A stretch of DNA of 48,034 nt from Myxococcota bacterium (GTDB lineage: Bacteria > Myxococcota_A > Polyangia > Palsa-1104 > JAEUJZ01): assembly GCA_025057315.1 (NCBI GenBank), contig JANWXW010000107.1, forward strand, positions 1-48,034, read 5' to 3'. Shown here in pieces: positions 1 through 8,995 of this stretch (its first letter is position 1; every line of letters starts with the position of its first letter). The position numbers were made by a program, and so were the translations under genes. The notes below the pieces were generated by a model. The model was not told the origin of the DNA. It searched no databases and was given only the letters and a program-made list of their open reading frames with translations.

Positions 1-219
1 GATGCGCTCCTCGTTGACGAACGTTCCGTTGGCCGAGCCCATGTCCTTGACCATCCAACGCCCATCCTGGACAAAGATATAACAGTGCCTGCGCGACGCC
101 ATGGCGTCATCGGTACGCACCAGACACTCAAGCGCTCGCCCAAGAAAGGCCCCTTCTTCTGGTAGGTCTGCGACGGCGTCTTCCCCCTGGCTGTCCCGAT
201 ACAAAAGCTTGGCTGCCAT
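1..219 (-). CDS. FHA-domain protein, N-terminal part (runs off the window)
   Basis: Only the first 73 codons are present; the gene continues past base 1. The visible protein reads as a forkhead-associated domain: a GRALEC stretch, then ASRRHC (the conserved S-R-x-H phosphothreonine-contact motif) and GSANGTFVN (the conserved N-G-T turn). FHA domains bind phosphothreonine peptides, so it is expected to be a cytoplasmic reader of Ser/Thr kinase signalling. The ATG at 219 is chosen because the FHA fold begins soon after it; the ribosome site before it is weak. What lies beyond the FHA domain cannot be seen. The 236-bp gap upstream carries two direct repeats that could regulate it. Confidence 0.85.
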   Translation of the reverse strand, partial: MAAKLLYRDSQGEDAVADLPEEGAFLGRALECLVRTDDAMASRRHCYIFVQDGRWMVKDMGSANGTFVNEERI

Positions 220-266
220 CTTGCAAGGAACATGTTATATGAGCCCCCTGCGGGGGGAGGCCATGA

Positions 267-293
267 ATTGTCTCCCATGGCGCCCATGACAGC
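267..293. repeat. 27-bp direct repeat, copy 1
   Basis: The 27 bases here are identical to 334-360. Each copy starts ATTGTCTCCC, has the core CCATGGCGCCCATG and ends GACAGC. The core is an imperfect dyad (TGTC and GACA ends around a GGCGCC centre). The copies are 67 bp apart start to start, upstream of the FHA gene on its coding strand, which suits a pair of operator sites or a duplicated mRNA hairpin. Function is inferred. Confidence 0.8.
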
Positions 294-333
294 GCGCCCA
301 GCTGGACGCGCCTGCCCCAGCTGTCAACCATGG

Positions 334-360
334 ATTGTCTCCCATGGCGCCCATGACAGC
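334..360. repeat. 27-bp direct repeat, copy 2
   Basis: Identical to 267-293 over 27 bases. This copy is the one farther from the FHA start codon, about 115-141 bp upstream of it. Both copies have the same orientation. Confidence 0.8.
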
Positions 361-455
361 TGCCCTCGGGGTGTCCCGTTGCCGGTTTCGTGCGGTTTGT
401 CTCGGTGGCAAGGGGCTTTCTGGCCGGGCAGTGTGCTCTGATTCGGTAGGTAGGG

Positions 456-1076
456 CTACCCTCTGTTCGGGCGGCCGTCGATGCTCTGCAAGGTCCTCTG
501 GATCGCCAGGCGGGCCTCCTCGATCTCGGCCTCGTAGCCGCCGAGCCAGAGCCGGCCCACCGCGCCGAAGGTGATCACCTCCAAGAGGTGCACCGGAGAG
601 GCCTTCTCGGCCTCGTTGGCTGCAATGGATGCGTAGGCAGCCGGGTGCACCTCCAGGGTATAAAGGGTCTGGCCCTGCGCGATCATGTCGCCGTGTCGCA
701 TGCGGTTGATAAGCTGCGCATGGTGGCCATCGATGCCGGTGATGACTTGCTCGGACAGCACCCGCGGCTGCAGCCGGTCCTGTTCGGTAAGCCCCATGCG
801 CGCTAGGATGGCCTGCCCGGCCTGGCGGACCTCGCCCTGATCGAAGGAGTGCAGCTCCAGCAGCCCGTAGGCCCGCTCGACAATCTGCATACCCGGGATA
901 ACGCGGGTCGCTTTGAGCGCAATGTCGGTCAGGTTGTTGATCGCGATGCCGGGTGCGATTTCCAAAAACAGCGCGGCCTGTCGCTCCAGCGGCAAGAACC
1001 CCTGGGCCACGGTCTGCAGGAAGCCGGTCAGCTGCGGCTGCAAAATATCCAAATATATGAAGGTTCGCAGCTCCAT
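456..1076 (-). CDS. Circularly permuted BMC-T microcompartment shell protein
   Basis: This 206-residue protein has two tandem BMC-type halves. The N-terminal half begins ELRTFIYLDILQPQ, followed by an LFLEIAPGIAINNLTDIALK stretch and ERAYGLLELHSFDQGEV (about residues 67-83). The second half repeats the pattern with LYTLEVHPAAYASIAANEAEK and HLLEVITFGAVGR. This order, with the LEL/HSFD strand placed last in the domain, is that of circularly permuted tandem-BMC (BMC-T) proteins, which form pseudohexameric trimers with a central pore in microcompartment shells. The sequence strongly recalls Haliangium BMC-T proteins, from memory and not from a search. No BMC-H, BMC-P or encapsulated enzyme is visible nearby; neighbours are two lipoproteins and an FHA protein. 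The ribosome site before the ATG at 1076 is poor. Confidence 0.85.
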   Translation of the reverse strand: MELRTFIYLDILQPQLTGFLQTVAQGFLPLERQAALFLEIAPGIAINNLTDIALKATRVIPGMQIVERAYGLLELHSFDQGEVRQAGQAILARMGLTEQDRLQPRVLSEQVITGIDGHHAQLINRMRHGDMIAQGQTLYTLEVHPAAYASIAANEAEKASPVHLLEVITFGAVGRLWLGGYEAEIEEARLAIQRTLQSIDGRPNRG

Positions 1077-1136
1077 GGTAAGGGCACGCTAGCACGGGCT
1101 CCTGCCTCTGGGAAGGCATCCCAGTCGGCCGGATGC

Positions 1137-1820
1137 CTACGGAAAGGTGACCGAGCGGCCCCGTCGGATGGTAAGCTGGAAGAAGCCGGACAGAGCCCCG
1201 GCAGCCGCGCGCGCATCCGGATCCAGTCCCTGTCGCTCCCCACGCGGGTCCTCGACCGCAACAGCGAACTCTCCTTCTACCATCTGTCCCGGCTCAAAGC
1301 CGAGCTCGCGGAACAGCGCGGTCCCGCGCAGCAGGGGGCGAACATGGGCCATAGGGCAGCTGCCGTTGAGCCAGATGGCCGCCCGCACCATGGGCGCATT
1401 CGCTGCCGGCAGCGGTGCGTATGGCCCGTCCAGCGACGGCGCCGACACCTCCACAGGCCGCCCCGCCGCCGCGCGCAGGGCATCCACATCCGTCAGAAAC
1501 AGGCTGAAGCCATCTGTCAGCTCGGCGCGGTGGGAGCTGCGTTGCAGGCGGATGATCATGCGATGACGGATGCGCGCATCGACCACGTCGGAGCTCGGGG
1601 AGATGGCCGCAGAGCGGATGGTGTCTGCGGTCATATGAGCAGGCTCCAGGTCAAACCAGGCCGGTGCCTTGGCGCTGGCCCCGTCCCGCTCCAGCAGGGG
1701 GCAGCCCCGCAGGTACAGCTGACCTGACACCGCACCCACCCCGCCCCCTTCGCAGCCGGTCCAGACGGCCAGCGCCAGCGGTACCCATCGCAGCAGGTGC
1801 TTGCGTGCTGGGCGGTACAT
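1137..1820 (-). CDS. Predicted lipoprotein, unknown function
   Basis: A 227-residue protein with an N-terminal basic segment, a hydrophobic stretch (WVPLALAVW) and a lipobox-like TGC at residues 21-23, so it is expected to be anchored in the envelope. The mature part is beta-rich, with a VSGQLYLRGCPLL start that suggests a domain reporting on a single value or ligand; I recognise no catalytic motif. Its ATG overlaps the stop of the upstream lipoprotein gene as TAATG, so the two are almost certainly translationally coupled. The BMC-T gene follows 60 bp downstream. Function unknown. Confidence 0.7.
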   Translation of the reverse strand: MYRPARKHLLRWVPLALAVWTGCEGGGVGAVSGQLYLRGCPLLERDGASAKAPAWFDLEPAHMTADTIRSAAISPSSDVVDARIRHRMIIRLQRSSHRAELTDGFSLFLTDVDALRAAAGRPVEVSAPSLDGPYAPLPAANAPMVRAAIWLNGSCPMAHVRPLLRGTALFRELGFEPGQMVEGEFAVAVEDPRGERQGLDPDARAAAGALSGFFQLTIRRGRSVTFP

Positions 1821-2419
1821 TAGTTTTTTCCATCCGATGCGAGGCTCAAGATGTCAAGCGGCCCCGTGCCATCTCGACGGACCTGAAACCCGCGCAGCAG
1901 GTCACGGCAGAGCAGGTCCAGGTCCTGGTTGTGCGCGCTGCCCCAGCACAGGACATTGTAGCCGACCCCGTCCACGACGGTGACCAGGGTGTAGTAGCGG
2001 AGCGCCCGCCGGCGTTCCACCTGCCGCTCGATGATCCAGGCAGGGACGCGCTCGGTCCCGGCCAGCACACGGGTGGTCTCGGCGCTGGTCCAGCTCGCCC
2101 CGGCGCCGGCCACAAGGCGCACGTAGCCCCGGCTCTGGCGAACGAAGTCGTCCAGTCGCATGCGGTTGGCCCGCTCGGCAAAGACCAGAGCGACTGCGTC
2201 CCCGCCCTCATGCTCTAGGGCCAGGTCCGCTCGGGGGTGGAGCGAGGCAGCCCGAATGCGCCTCCAGCCCGCATCGGGCAGCGCCAGCTGGTAGCCGAAG
2301 CGGGCACTGAGCACGGCCGGGACGGGTGTGGTCTGGGGGGGGGAAACAGCTGGCCTGGCCGCACAGCCAGAACAGATCACGACCAGGGCCCAGAGGTAGC
2401 GGATGGAAAAAATCTTCAC
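1820..2419 (-). CDS. Predicted lipoprotein, unknown function
   Basis: 199 residues starting at a GTG. The N-terminus has a hydrophobic core (YLWALVVICSG) ending in SGCAA, a good lipobox with the lipidated cysteine at residue 19. The mature domain (FGYQLALPDAGWRRI, RLDDFVRQSRGY, PAWIIERQV, VGYNVLCWG) looks like a small alpha/beta domain similar in layout to PsbP/DUF1795-like lipoproteins of myxobacteria, but I cannot assign a family firmly. An AGGAGG lies about 17 nt before the GTG, which is too far for a normal ribosome site, so the start is uncertain. It is the first gene of the run of minus-strand genes leading to the BMC-T gene. Confidence 0.7.
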   Translation of the reverse strand: MKIFSIRYLWALVVICSGCAARPAVSPPQTTPVPAVLSARFGYQLALPDAGWRRIRAASLHPRADLALEHEGGDAVALVFAERANRMRLDDFVRQSRGYVRLVAGAGASWTSAETTRVLAGTERVPAWIIERQVERRRALRYYTLVTVVDGVGYNVLCWGSAHNQDLDLLCRDLLRGFQVRRDGTGPLDILSLASDGKN

Positions 2420-2471
2420 ATAGACACTGTAGCGCTACCTCCTGAACATGTCAGGTTTCCGCCCTTGGGGG

Positions 2472-2490
2472 GCTCCGCTCAGCGCGGAGC
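2472..2490 (-). terminator. Hairpin at the end of the sigma-factor gene
   Basis: A perfect 7-bp stem (GCTCCGC with GCGGAGC, 5-nt loop) overlaps the stop codon of the sigma-factor gene. There is no T-tract after it on the minus strand, so it may be an mRNA-stabilising or Rho-assisted end and not an intrinsic terminator. Confidence 0.3.
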
Positions 2491-3354
2491 TATGGCAGAG
2501 GCTGGCAGGTCTTGGTTGGGGGGAGCGCCGCACAGCTCGCGCAGGCGCTGCTTGGCCCGTGCCTCGAGCTGCCGCACCCGCTCGCGCGACAGACCGAACC
2601 GCTTGCCAAGCTGCGCCAGCGTCTCAGGTCGTTCCCGCAAGTGCCGCGAGGTCAGGATGTCCCGCTCGCGGGGCTCTAGCTTGCGCAGGGCCTGGGCGAA
2701 GCGGGTTCGCCGCTGTAGCGCCTCTTCCCGAGCGGTGCACTGGTCCTCGGGACTGGGATGGTCATGGGCGAGCTGATCGCTCAGGGGTCGCTGGTCCTCG
2801 TCGGATCGCGCGGCATCGAGGTGAACGTCGCGCTGGCTGAGGCGGGGGGTCATGGCCTCCACCTCGGCCACGTCCACGCCAAGCTCGGCCGCCAGCTCTG
2901 CCATGTTGGCTGGGCGCCCCCCTGCTTCTAGCTTGCGCCGCGCTCGGCCGAGCCCAAAAAAGATCTTACGCTGTGCCCGGGTCGTGCCGATGCGTACCGG
3001 CCCATGGGACCGCACGACATGTTCCATCATGCAGGCGCGGATCCAGTAGCTGGCATAGGTGGCTAGCCGGGTCGATCGGTTCGGATCGAAGCGTCTGGCG
3101 GCAATGGTCAGACCGACGTTGCCCTCCTGCACCAGGTCCTCCAGGGATGGGCCTGCATGCCGAAACTCGGACGCAATGCGCACCACCAGGCCAAGGTGGG
3201 CATGCACCAGCGCCTCGATGGCTCTGGGGTCGGCCGATTCGCGCCAGCGCCGTGCGAGCAGACGCTCCTCCTTGAGTGAAAGCGGTCCCACTGCCTGGGC
3301 GACCGCCAGGTTTCTCTGAGGTACGGTGGTGGGTGCTGAATCTCCCATGATCAT
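2479..3354 (-). CDS. rpoH: RpoH-family (sigma-32-like) RNA polymerase sigma factor
   Basis: About 291 residues. Region 2 is clear: DLVQEGNVGL (core-binding 2.2) followed by FDPNRSTRLATYASYWIR (2.3/2.4, -10 recognition). Directly after is an RpoH-box-like segment, RAQRKIFFGLGRARR, which separates heat-shock sigma factors from RpoD and RpoS. Region 4 ends with LGKRFGLSRERVRQLE, the -35-recognising helix-turn-helix. No region 1.1 is present, as expected for RpoH. Myxobacteria carry several RpoH-like factors, so the symbol marks the family, not a proven heat-shock role. I place the start at ATG 3354; ATG 3348 and GTG 3411 are also possible and none has a strong ribosome site. Divergent from the sigma-54 activator gene at 3631. 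Confidence 0.88.
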   Translation of the reverse strand: MIMGDSAPTTVPQRNLAVAQAVGPLSLKEERLLARRWRESADPRAIEALVHAHLGLVVRIASEFRHAGPSLEDLVQEGNVGLTIAARRFDPNRSTRLATYASYWIRACMMEHVVRSHGPVRIGTTRAQRKIFFGLGRARRKLEAGGRPANMAELAAELGVDVAEVEAMTPRLSQRDVHLDAARSDEDQRPLSDQLAHDHPSPEDQCTAREEALQRRTRFAQALRKLEPRERDILTSRHLRERPETLAQLGKRFGLSRERVRQLEARAKQRLRELCGAPPNQDLPASAIAPR

Positions 3355-3630
3355 CGGGAAGATAAACAGCACATTCTGTGCCCCCGAGATTATCGAGATC
3401 TCCGACGGCACTTTTAGAAGTTAATGCGCATGGCCGCAGCGGACCCTGTGCGAGCTTTTGTCGCCTCCGTGTACACCGCGACGGGGGCCAGCCCGCCCCT
3501 GGCCCTCAGGGGCCATAGCCCATTTGGGGAAGCACAGGGTCATTTTTGCACATGGCGATATCCAGGGTGCATGCAGCATGTGCGGTGGGCTTGTATGGGT
3601 GAGCGGGGAAGTGCTAGATCGCCCTCTACG

Positions 3631-5169
3631 ATGAGTCGTCACCGCACCGTGGAGCGCGATGCCACTGCGGCATCGACCTCGCGTCCGGACGGCCGGCGTG
3701 AGGGACCGGGGTTGCGCAGGGGCGCGCGTGGACAGCCTCCGGCGACGGGCCGGGCACAGTCGCCTGCTTCGGGCGGATCCGCGACTCGCCGGATCCTCGT
3801 GGTGGACGATGAGAAGGATGCAGCCGACGAGCTGGCGGCGATCCTCCGCCAGGATGGCTATCTGGTAGAGACCGTCGGGTCGGCCGAGGAGGCGCTGCAG
3901 CGCTTTTCGGTAGAGACGTACCATGTGCTCATCACCGATCTGCTGCTTCCCGGCAAGTCTGGCGTCGAGCTGACGCGGCAGGTCCACGAGGCCTGCCCGG
4001 GTTGTGCCATCGTGCTGATTACGGGCCATGCCACCGTCAAGACCGCAGTGGCGGCCCTTAAGCGCGGTGCTGCCGACTACATCCGCAAACCGGTCCAGCC
4101 GCGCCTGCTGCGGGAACGGGTGCAGGCGCTATTGGAGATGCAGCCCGACTATCTGCCCAACCGCCTGCTGGCCCGCTCCAGCGAGATGCGCCTAGAGGGC
4201 ATGGTCGCCCGCTCGCGGGTGATGCAGAATGTGTTTGACAAGATTCGGCTCGCCGCGCAATCGGACGCCACCGTTCTTGTCACCGGGGAAAGCGGCACCG
4301 GCAAGGAGCTGGTGGCGCGGGCGATCCACAACTTGTCTGCGCGGGCCGGCGGCCCCTTCGTCGCGGTCCACACGGGGGCCATTCCGCGGGATCTGATCGC
4401 CTCGGAGCTATTTGGTCACGAGCGGGGCTCGTTCACGGGGGCCATCGAGCGCAAGGAGGGCAAGTTCGAGCTGGCGGAGGGGGGTACCATCTTTCTCGAT
4501 GAGATCTCCACCATGGACGAGCGCACGCAGATCAACCTGCTGCGCATTCTAGAGACGTTTGCCTACATGCGCATCGGGGGCAAGCGTGAGCGCCGCGCGG
4601 ATGTGCGCGTGGTAGCGGCCACCAACCGAGACCTGGCGCACATGGTGGCCCAGGGGACCTTCCGCGAAGACCTCTACTACCGGCTCAACATCCTGCAGAT
4701 CGCACTCCCGCCGCTGCGCGAGCGACGGGAGGACATCCCCGTTCTGGCCCACGAGTTCATCGCCCACTTCGCAGCGCAGTACCGCAAGCCGCTGCTGTCG
4801 ATGCCGCCGGAGACGCAGCGGCTGCTGGAATCCTACCCCTGGCCAGGCAACATCCGCGAGCTGCGCAACGTCATCGAGCAGGCTGTGCTGCTGGCACGTT
4901 CCAGACAGCTTGAGCCTGAGCTGTTGCCCCAAATGATCTTTCGCTCTGGCCCGTCAGAGGAGGTCATCCGCATTCCGCTGGGCTGGACGATGCGGGAGGC
5001 CGAAAAGGAGATCATCTTGCGGACCCTGCAGTTCAAAGACGGCAACAAGAAGATCACGGCTCAGGTGCTGGGCATCAGCCGGCGTTCGCTCTACAACAAG
5101 CTGGCTGAATATGAGCAGCCGCTCCAGTCCCGCCACCAGGACCACGAATCTCGACGGTCTCTGTCATGA
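3631..5169 (+). CDS. NtrC-family sigma-54-dependent response regulator (paralogue 1)
   Basis: 512 residues from ATG 3631. Residues 1-52 are a basic, low-complexity leader, unusual for the family. A receiver domain follows (VVDDE; phospho-acceptor Asp103 in ITDLLLPG; Lys in RKPV), then an AAA+ domain with Walker A GESGTGKE, a sigma-54 contact loop GSFTGA (Ala to Ser variant of GAFTGA), Walker B TIFLDEIS and arginine fingers near RELRNVIEQ, and last a Fis-type helix-turn-helix, LGISRRSLYNKLAEY. It activates sigma-54 promoters when phosphorylated. The stop overlaps the start of the histidine kinase at 5166 (ATGA), so that kinase is the likely partner. In-frame starts exist upstream at 3595 and 3424, but coding character is weak there. 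Confidence 0.92.
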   Translation: MSRHRTVERDATAASTSRPDGRREGPGLRRGARGQPPATGRAQSPASGGSATRRILVVDDEKDAADELAAILRQDGYLVETVGSAEEALQRFSVETYHVLITDLLLPGKSGVELTRQVHEACPGCAIVLITGHATVKTAVAALKRGAADYIRKPVQPRLLRERVQALLEMQPDYLPNRLLARSSEMRLEGMVARSRVMQNVFDKIRLAAQSDATVLVTGESGTGKELVARAIHNLSARAGGPFVAVHTGAIPRDLIASELFGHERGSFTGAIERKEGKFELAEGGTIFLDEISTMDERTQINLLRILETFAYMRIGGKRERRADVRVVAATNRDLAHMVAQGTFREDLYYRLNILQIALPPLRERREDIPVLAHEFIAHFAAQYRKPLLSMPPETQRLLESYPWPGNIRELRNVIEQAVLLARSRQLEPELLPQMIFRSGPSEEVIRIPLGWTMREAEKEIILRTLQFKDGNKKITAQVLGISRRSLYNKLAEYEQPLQSRHQDHESRRSLS

Positions 5170-5900
5170 TGCGCCGGACCCCTGTCCGTGGTAGGCGGAC
5201 CCCACGGCGCGAGGCGTCCGTAACAGACCTCCGCCAGCTCGCTGCGGCCGCTGCCCACGAGATTCGCAACCCGCTCAACACGATGGCCATCCACTGTGAG
5301 CTGCTCGAGAGCCGGCTCAGCCGCGCTGGCCTGCCTGACAAAGATCGCGAGGCGATGATGAAGTCTGTGAGCGTGCTCAGCGAGGAGGTGCAGCGCATCG
5401 ACCGCATCCTTGACCGCTTTCTGGCCCACGCGGGTCCTCCGGAATCCGAGCGGGAGCCGGTGGAGGCGGACCGCTGGCTAGAGGAGCTCATCGCGCGTGC
5501 CCGCACAGAGGCCGATCGGGTCGGCGTGCGCATTGCGTTCAGCCATCCTCCGCTGGGCCGTTGGAACGTCGATGCGGTGACGCTGGGGCGTGCGCTGCAG
5601 GCAGTGCTGGACAACGCCGTACAGGCCACCGCGCGCGGCGGGTGCGTCGAGGTCGAGGCGGACAGCGATGGCGAGCGGGCCACGCTCCGCGTCCGTGACC
5701 ATGGGGAGGGCATTCCGCCCGAGATCCTACCCAGCGTATGCCAGGTCGGCTACACCACCCGCCGTGGGCATGCAGGGCTTGGGCTGGCCATCGCCAAACA
5801 GGTGGTCAAGGCCCAGCACGGTGGCGATCTGCAGATTGTCAGCACCCCCGGCCGGGGCACGACGGTCACGCTGCACGTGCCCCTGGCCGATGCAATCTGA
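5166..5900 (+). CDS. Small cytosolic sensor histidine kinase
   Basis: 244 residues with no membrane segment and no recognisable sensor domain. The HisKA helix contains the phospho-accepting His31 in AAAAHEIRNPLN; the HATPase domain has the N box (LQAVLDNAVQA), G1 box (RDHGEGIP) and G2 box (HAGLGLAIAKQV). It overlaps the upstream sigma-54 regulator gene by 4 bp, so the two form a two-component pair with 1:1 translation coupling. With only about 25 residues before the His helix it must receive its signal through a partner protein or through its own level. The small receivers encoded just downstream could be additional phosphoryl sinks or sources. Confidence 0.9.
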   Translation: MMRRTPVRGRRTPRREASVTDLRQLAAAAAHEIRNPLNTMAIHCELLESRLSRAGLPDKDREAMMKSVSVLSEEVQRIDRILDRFLAHAGPPESEREPVEADRWLEELIARARTEADRVGVRIAFSHPPLGRWNVDAVTLGRALQAVLDNAVQATARGGCVEVEADSDGERATLRVRDHGEGIPPEILPSVCQVGYTTRRGHAGLGLAIAKQVVKAQHGGDLQIVSTPGRGTTVTLHVPLADAI

Positions 5901-5910
5901 GCCCAACCGA

Positions 5911-5930
5911 AAAGATCGATATTAATCTTT
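5911..5930. terminator. AT-rich hairpin between convergent genes
   Basis: AAAGAT and ATCTTT can pair across an 8-nt AT-rich loop in the 41-bp gap between the convergent kinase and receiver genes. It is short and weak, but it is the only palindrome in the gap and could act in both directions. Confidence 0.25.
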
Positions 5931-5941
5931 ATCACTTACCA

Positions 5942-6301
5942 TCACTGGCCCAGCAGGGTGTCGATGGCATCTACCAGCGCCCGCGGTTTGCAGGGCTTGC
6001 GCAGCCTGAGGTGAAAGGGCGCAGCCTCCTGCTGCGAGGGCTCTCCGGACAGGGCGATCAGCTTGGGCGAGATGGCGCAACGCGCTAGCAGCCGCCGGGC
6101 CAGTTCATCGCCGCGGATGCCCGGTAGCTGCAGATCCGTGATGATGATGTCGTATCCAGATCCATCTTGCAAAGATTCTAAAAACTGCATTGCCTCCTCT
6201 CCCGAGCCTGCCACCGCCACCTCGTGCCCCCGGAACTGCAGGTAGAGGCGCATCGCATTGGCACCTTCAGGGTCGTCTTCCACAATAAGAACCTTGGCCA
6301 C
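5942..6301 (-). CDS. Single-domain response regulator (receiver)
   Basis: 119 residues, receiver domain only: KVLIVEDD acidic pocket, phospho-acceptor Asp56 in ITDLQLPG, a Ser in ALSGEPS at the conserved Thr/Ser position, and Lys in LRKPCKP. No output domain, so it would act by protein-protein contact or as a phosphorelay shuttle. The start is set at GTG 6301, which has a good GAGGT ribosome site six bases upstream; the open frame extends about 100 codons further but without coding character and through an AT-rich promoter-like stretch. It converges on the kinase gene and diverges from the helical unknown at 6425. Confidence 0.88.
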   Translation of the reverse strand: MAKVLIVEDDPEGANAMRLYLQFRGHEVAVAGSGEEAMQFLESLQDGSGYDIIITDLQLPGIRGDELARRLLARCAISPKLIALSGEPSQQEAAPFHLRLRKPCKPRALVDAIDTLLGQ

Positions 6302-6320
6302 GTCCAGACCTCGCGCCCGT

Positions 6321-6360
6321 ATAACTCTATGATTTTTATAAAATATACTAAATTTTCGAT
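6321..6360 (-). promoter_or_regulatory. AT-rich promoter-like island
   Basis: 34 of these 40 bases are A or T in an otherwise GC-rich window. It lies just upstream of the GTG of the receiver gene (20 bp away) and in the 123-bp divergent gap to the gene at 6425. Several TATA-like hexamers occur (TATAAA, TTATAC on the minus strand). I take it as the promoter region of the receiver gene and possibly of the divergent gene; the exact hexamers are not decided. Confidence 0.45.
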
Positions 6361-6424
6361 CATGCCCTAAAGCCGCATGCGCTGCGCGCCGATGGCCGGC
6401 CCTGGACCGCAAGGAGGTCATTCC

Positions 6425-7003
6425 ATGGGCAAGCTCATTCCTCCCCGCGTCCAGGCCGTTGAGGAACCGGCCGATCCCGTGCCGAGGATGCCCCAGCCTG
6501 GACCGCAGCAACTTCAGGCGCGGGAACTGCTCGAACGGCTGCGCCGGCTCGAGGAAAGCCTGGATCTCGACGAGCTGGATCGGCTCGCACGTCGTCACGC
6601 CCGCCCGCCAGCCAGCGGCGCGCCGGAGGCCCTAGAGGCCCTGGCCGTCATCGTCCGCGAGGTCCCCGAGCTGTTCCACCGTGCCGAGGTCAACCTCGAC
6701 CCCAACCGACTGGAACAGATCGCCGATCGGCAGCGCGCACTCGGGCTCTTGTGCACTGCAGTGGCCCGCTTTTACGAGCTGGTGCAGGACTCGCACATCG
6801 AACAGGGCGACGAGGTGGTGGAGTTGCTCACGGTTGGATGGGAGCGACTCCAAAGGCTGCCCCCCGAACGTCTGCTCGGGAGCCACCAGCTGGTGGCGGC
6901 GATGCGGGTGCTGCAGGGGTATCAGGAGCGCGTCGTGGCAGAAGGAGCCCACCTGAGCCCAGCCCAGCAGCAGCCGCGGAAGAAGCCGGGCAACCGGCGC
7001 TAG
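6425..7003 (+). CDS. Helical protein of unknown function in a signalling cluster
   Basis: 192 residues from ATG 6425, which follows a near-perfect ribosome site (AAGGAGG, 7 nt spacing); the longer frame from 6377 lacks one. The sequence is mostly alpha-helical, rich in Leu, Glu and Arg (LLERLRRLEESLDLDELDRL), with no signal peptide, membrane segment or known motif, and a basic Gln/Lys/Arg tail. It sits 43 bp ahead of a single-domain receiver and next to another, so an adaptor or His-containing phosphotransfer-like role is conceivable. One candidate His region is VQDSHIEQGDEVVELL, but it does not match an Hpt motif well. Function unknown. Confidence 0.7.
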   Translation: MGKLIPPRVQAVEEPADPVPRMPQPGPQQLQARELLERLRRLEESLDLDELDRLARRHARPPASGAPEALEALAVIVREVPELFHRAEVNLDPNRLEQIADRQRALGLLCTAVARFYELVQDSHIEQGDEVVELLTVGWERLQRLPPERLLGSHQLVAAMRVLQGYQERVVAEGAHLSPAQQQPRKKPGNRR

Positions 7004-7046
7004 GGGGCCTGCAGCCGGGGGCACATCGCTTGCTCAGTCCGCAGAC

Positions 7047-7400
7047 ATGCGGGAAAAGGTCATCTTTGTCATCGACGATGATCCCGACCAAGCCGAGCTG
7101 CTGGCCCACATGGTGGGCGAGCGAGGGCGACGGGTGCACGTCTATACTGATCCGATCCGGGCCCTGGCAACGCTCAACCAGCAGGGGGCGGACCTGCTCA
7201 TTGCCGATCTGTCGATGCCATGGATCGGCGGCGAGGACGTGATCGCCGCGGCGCGCGACCGCTGGCCTCAGCTTCACATCTTTCTGGTATCTGGCTACGC
7301 CCGGGGAGCCGAGATCGCGGCACGACGGGGAATCCGGTTCTTTGCCAAGCCGATTGACTTCGCTCAGCTCCGCCAGGCCGTCAACCAGGTTCTGGTCTAA
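7047..7400 (+). CDS. Single-domain response regulator (receiver)
   Basis: 117 residues forming one receiver domain: VIFVIDDDPDQ acidic pocket, phospho-acceptor Asp54 in IADLSMP, Ser in LVSGYARG, and Lys in FFAKPID. No effector domain. It follows the helical unknown by 43 bp on the same strand and is probably co-transcribed with it. It converges on the second sigma-54 regulator gene. Together with the receiver at 5942-6301 it gives this cluster two stand-alone receivers in addition to the two in the NtrC-type proteins. Confidence 0.9.
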   Translation: MREKVIFVIDDDPDQAELLAHMVGERGRRVHVYTDPIRALATLNQQGADLLIADLSMPWIGGEDVIAAARDRWPQLHIFLVSGYARGAEIAARRGIRFFAKPIDFAQLRQAVNQVLV

Positions 7401-7418
7401 GGGGGGTAAAGGGCAAGG

Positions 7419-7448
7419 GATGCAACCTGGGGTGGGGGCGGTTGCATC
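7419..7448. terminator. Hairpin between convergent receiver and regulator genes
   Basis: A perfect 9-bp stem (GATGCAACC with GGTTGCATC) closes a 12-nt G-rich loop in the 74-bp gap between two convergent genes. No T-tract follows on either strand, so it is a terminator candidate only. Confidence 0.4.
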
Positions 7449-7474
7449 GGGTGCACACGGAGTCCGGCCTTATC

Positions 7475-8914
<1,440 letters not shown>

Positions 8915-8945
8915 GGAATTCTCCTCGCTGGACAATGCTGCAAGA

Positions 8946-8961
8946 AGCAATACCCATGCCC
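8946..8961 (-). promoter_or_regulatory. Sigma-54 (-24/-12) promoter of the second NtrC-type gene
   Basis: On the minus strand the bases read GGGCATG, four bases, TTGCT. Against the consensus TGGCAYR-N4-TTGCW this differs only at the first base, and the invariant GG and GC are at the required spacing. It ends about 31 bp before the ATG at 8914, giving a leader of roughly 20 nt. Confidence 0.6.
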
Positions 8962-8995
8962 ATGCATCTACGTGGGAAATGCCGCGTCTCTGCGG

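Larger units (their letters stand above)
220..455. other. Intergenic region with tandem repeats
   Basis: This gap lies between the start of the FHA gene and the stop of the BMC-T gene, both on the minus strand. The short open frames in it look random. It contains the two 27-bp direct repeats listed separately and two CAGCTG palindromes between and beside them. It is the only plausible promoter region for the FHA gene. I see no clear -35/-10 pair and no tRNA-like structure. Confidence 0.5.

Noticed and set aside
222..237. Sigma-54-like TTGCA element upstream of the FHA gene
   Set aside because: The essential GG of the -24 half is AA and the start site would fall inside the coding region.
3531..3550. 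TTTTTGCA upstream of the first NtrC-type gene as a sigma-54 promoter
   Set aside because: The nearest GG is one base out of register, and sigma-54 spacing is strict.
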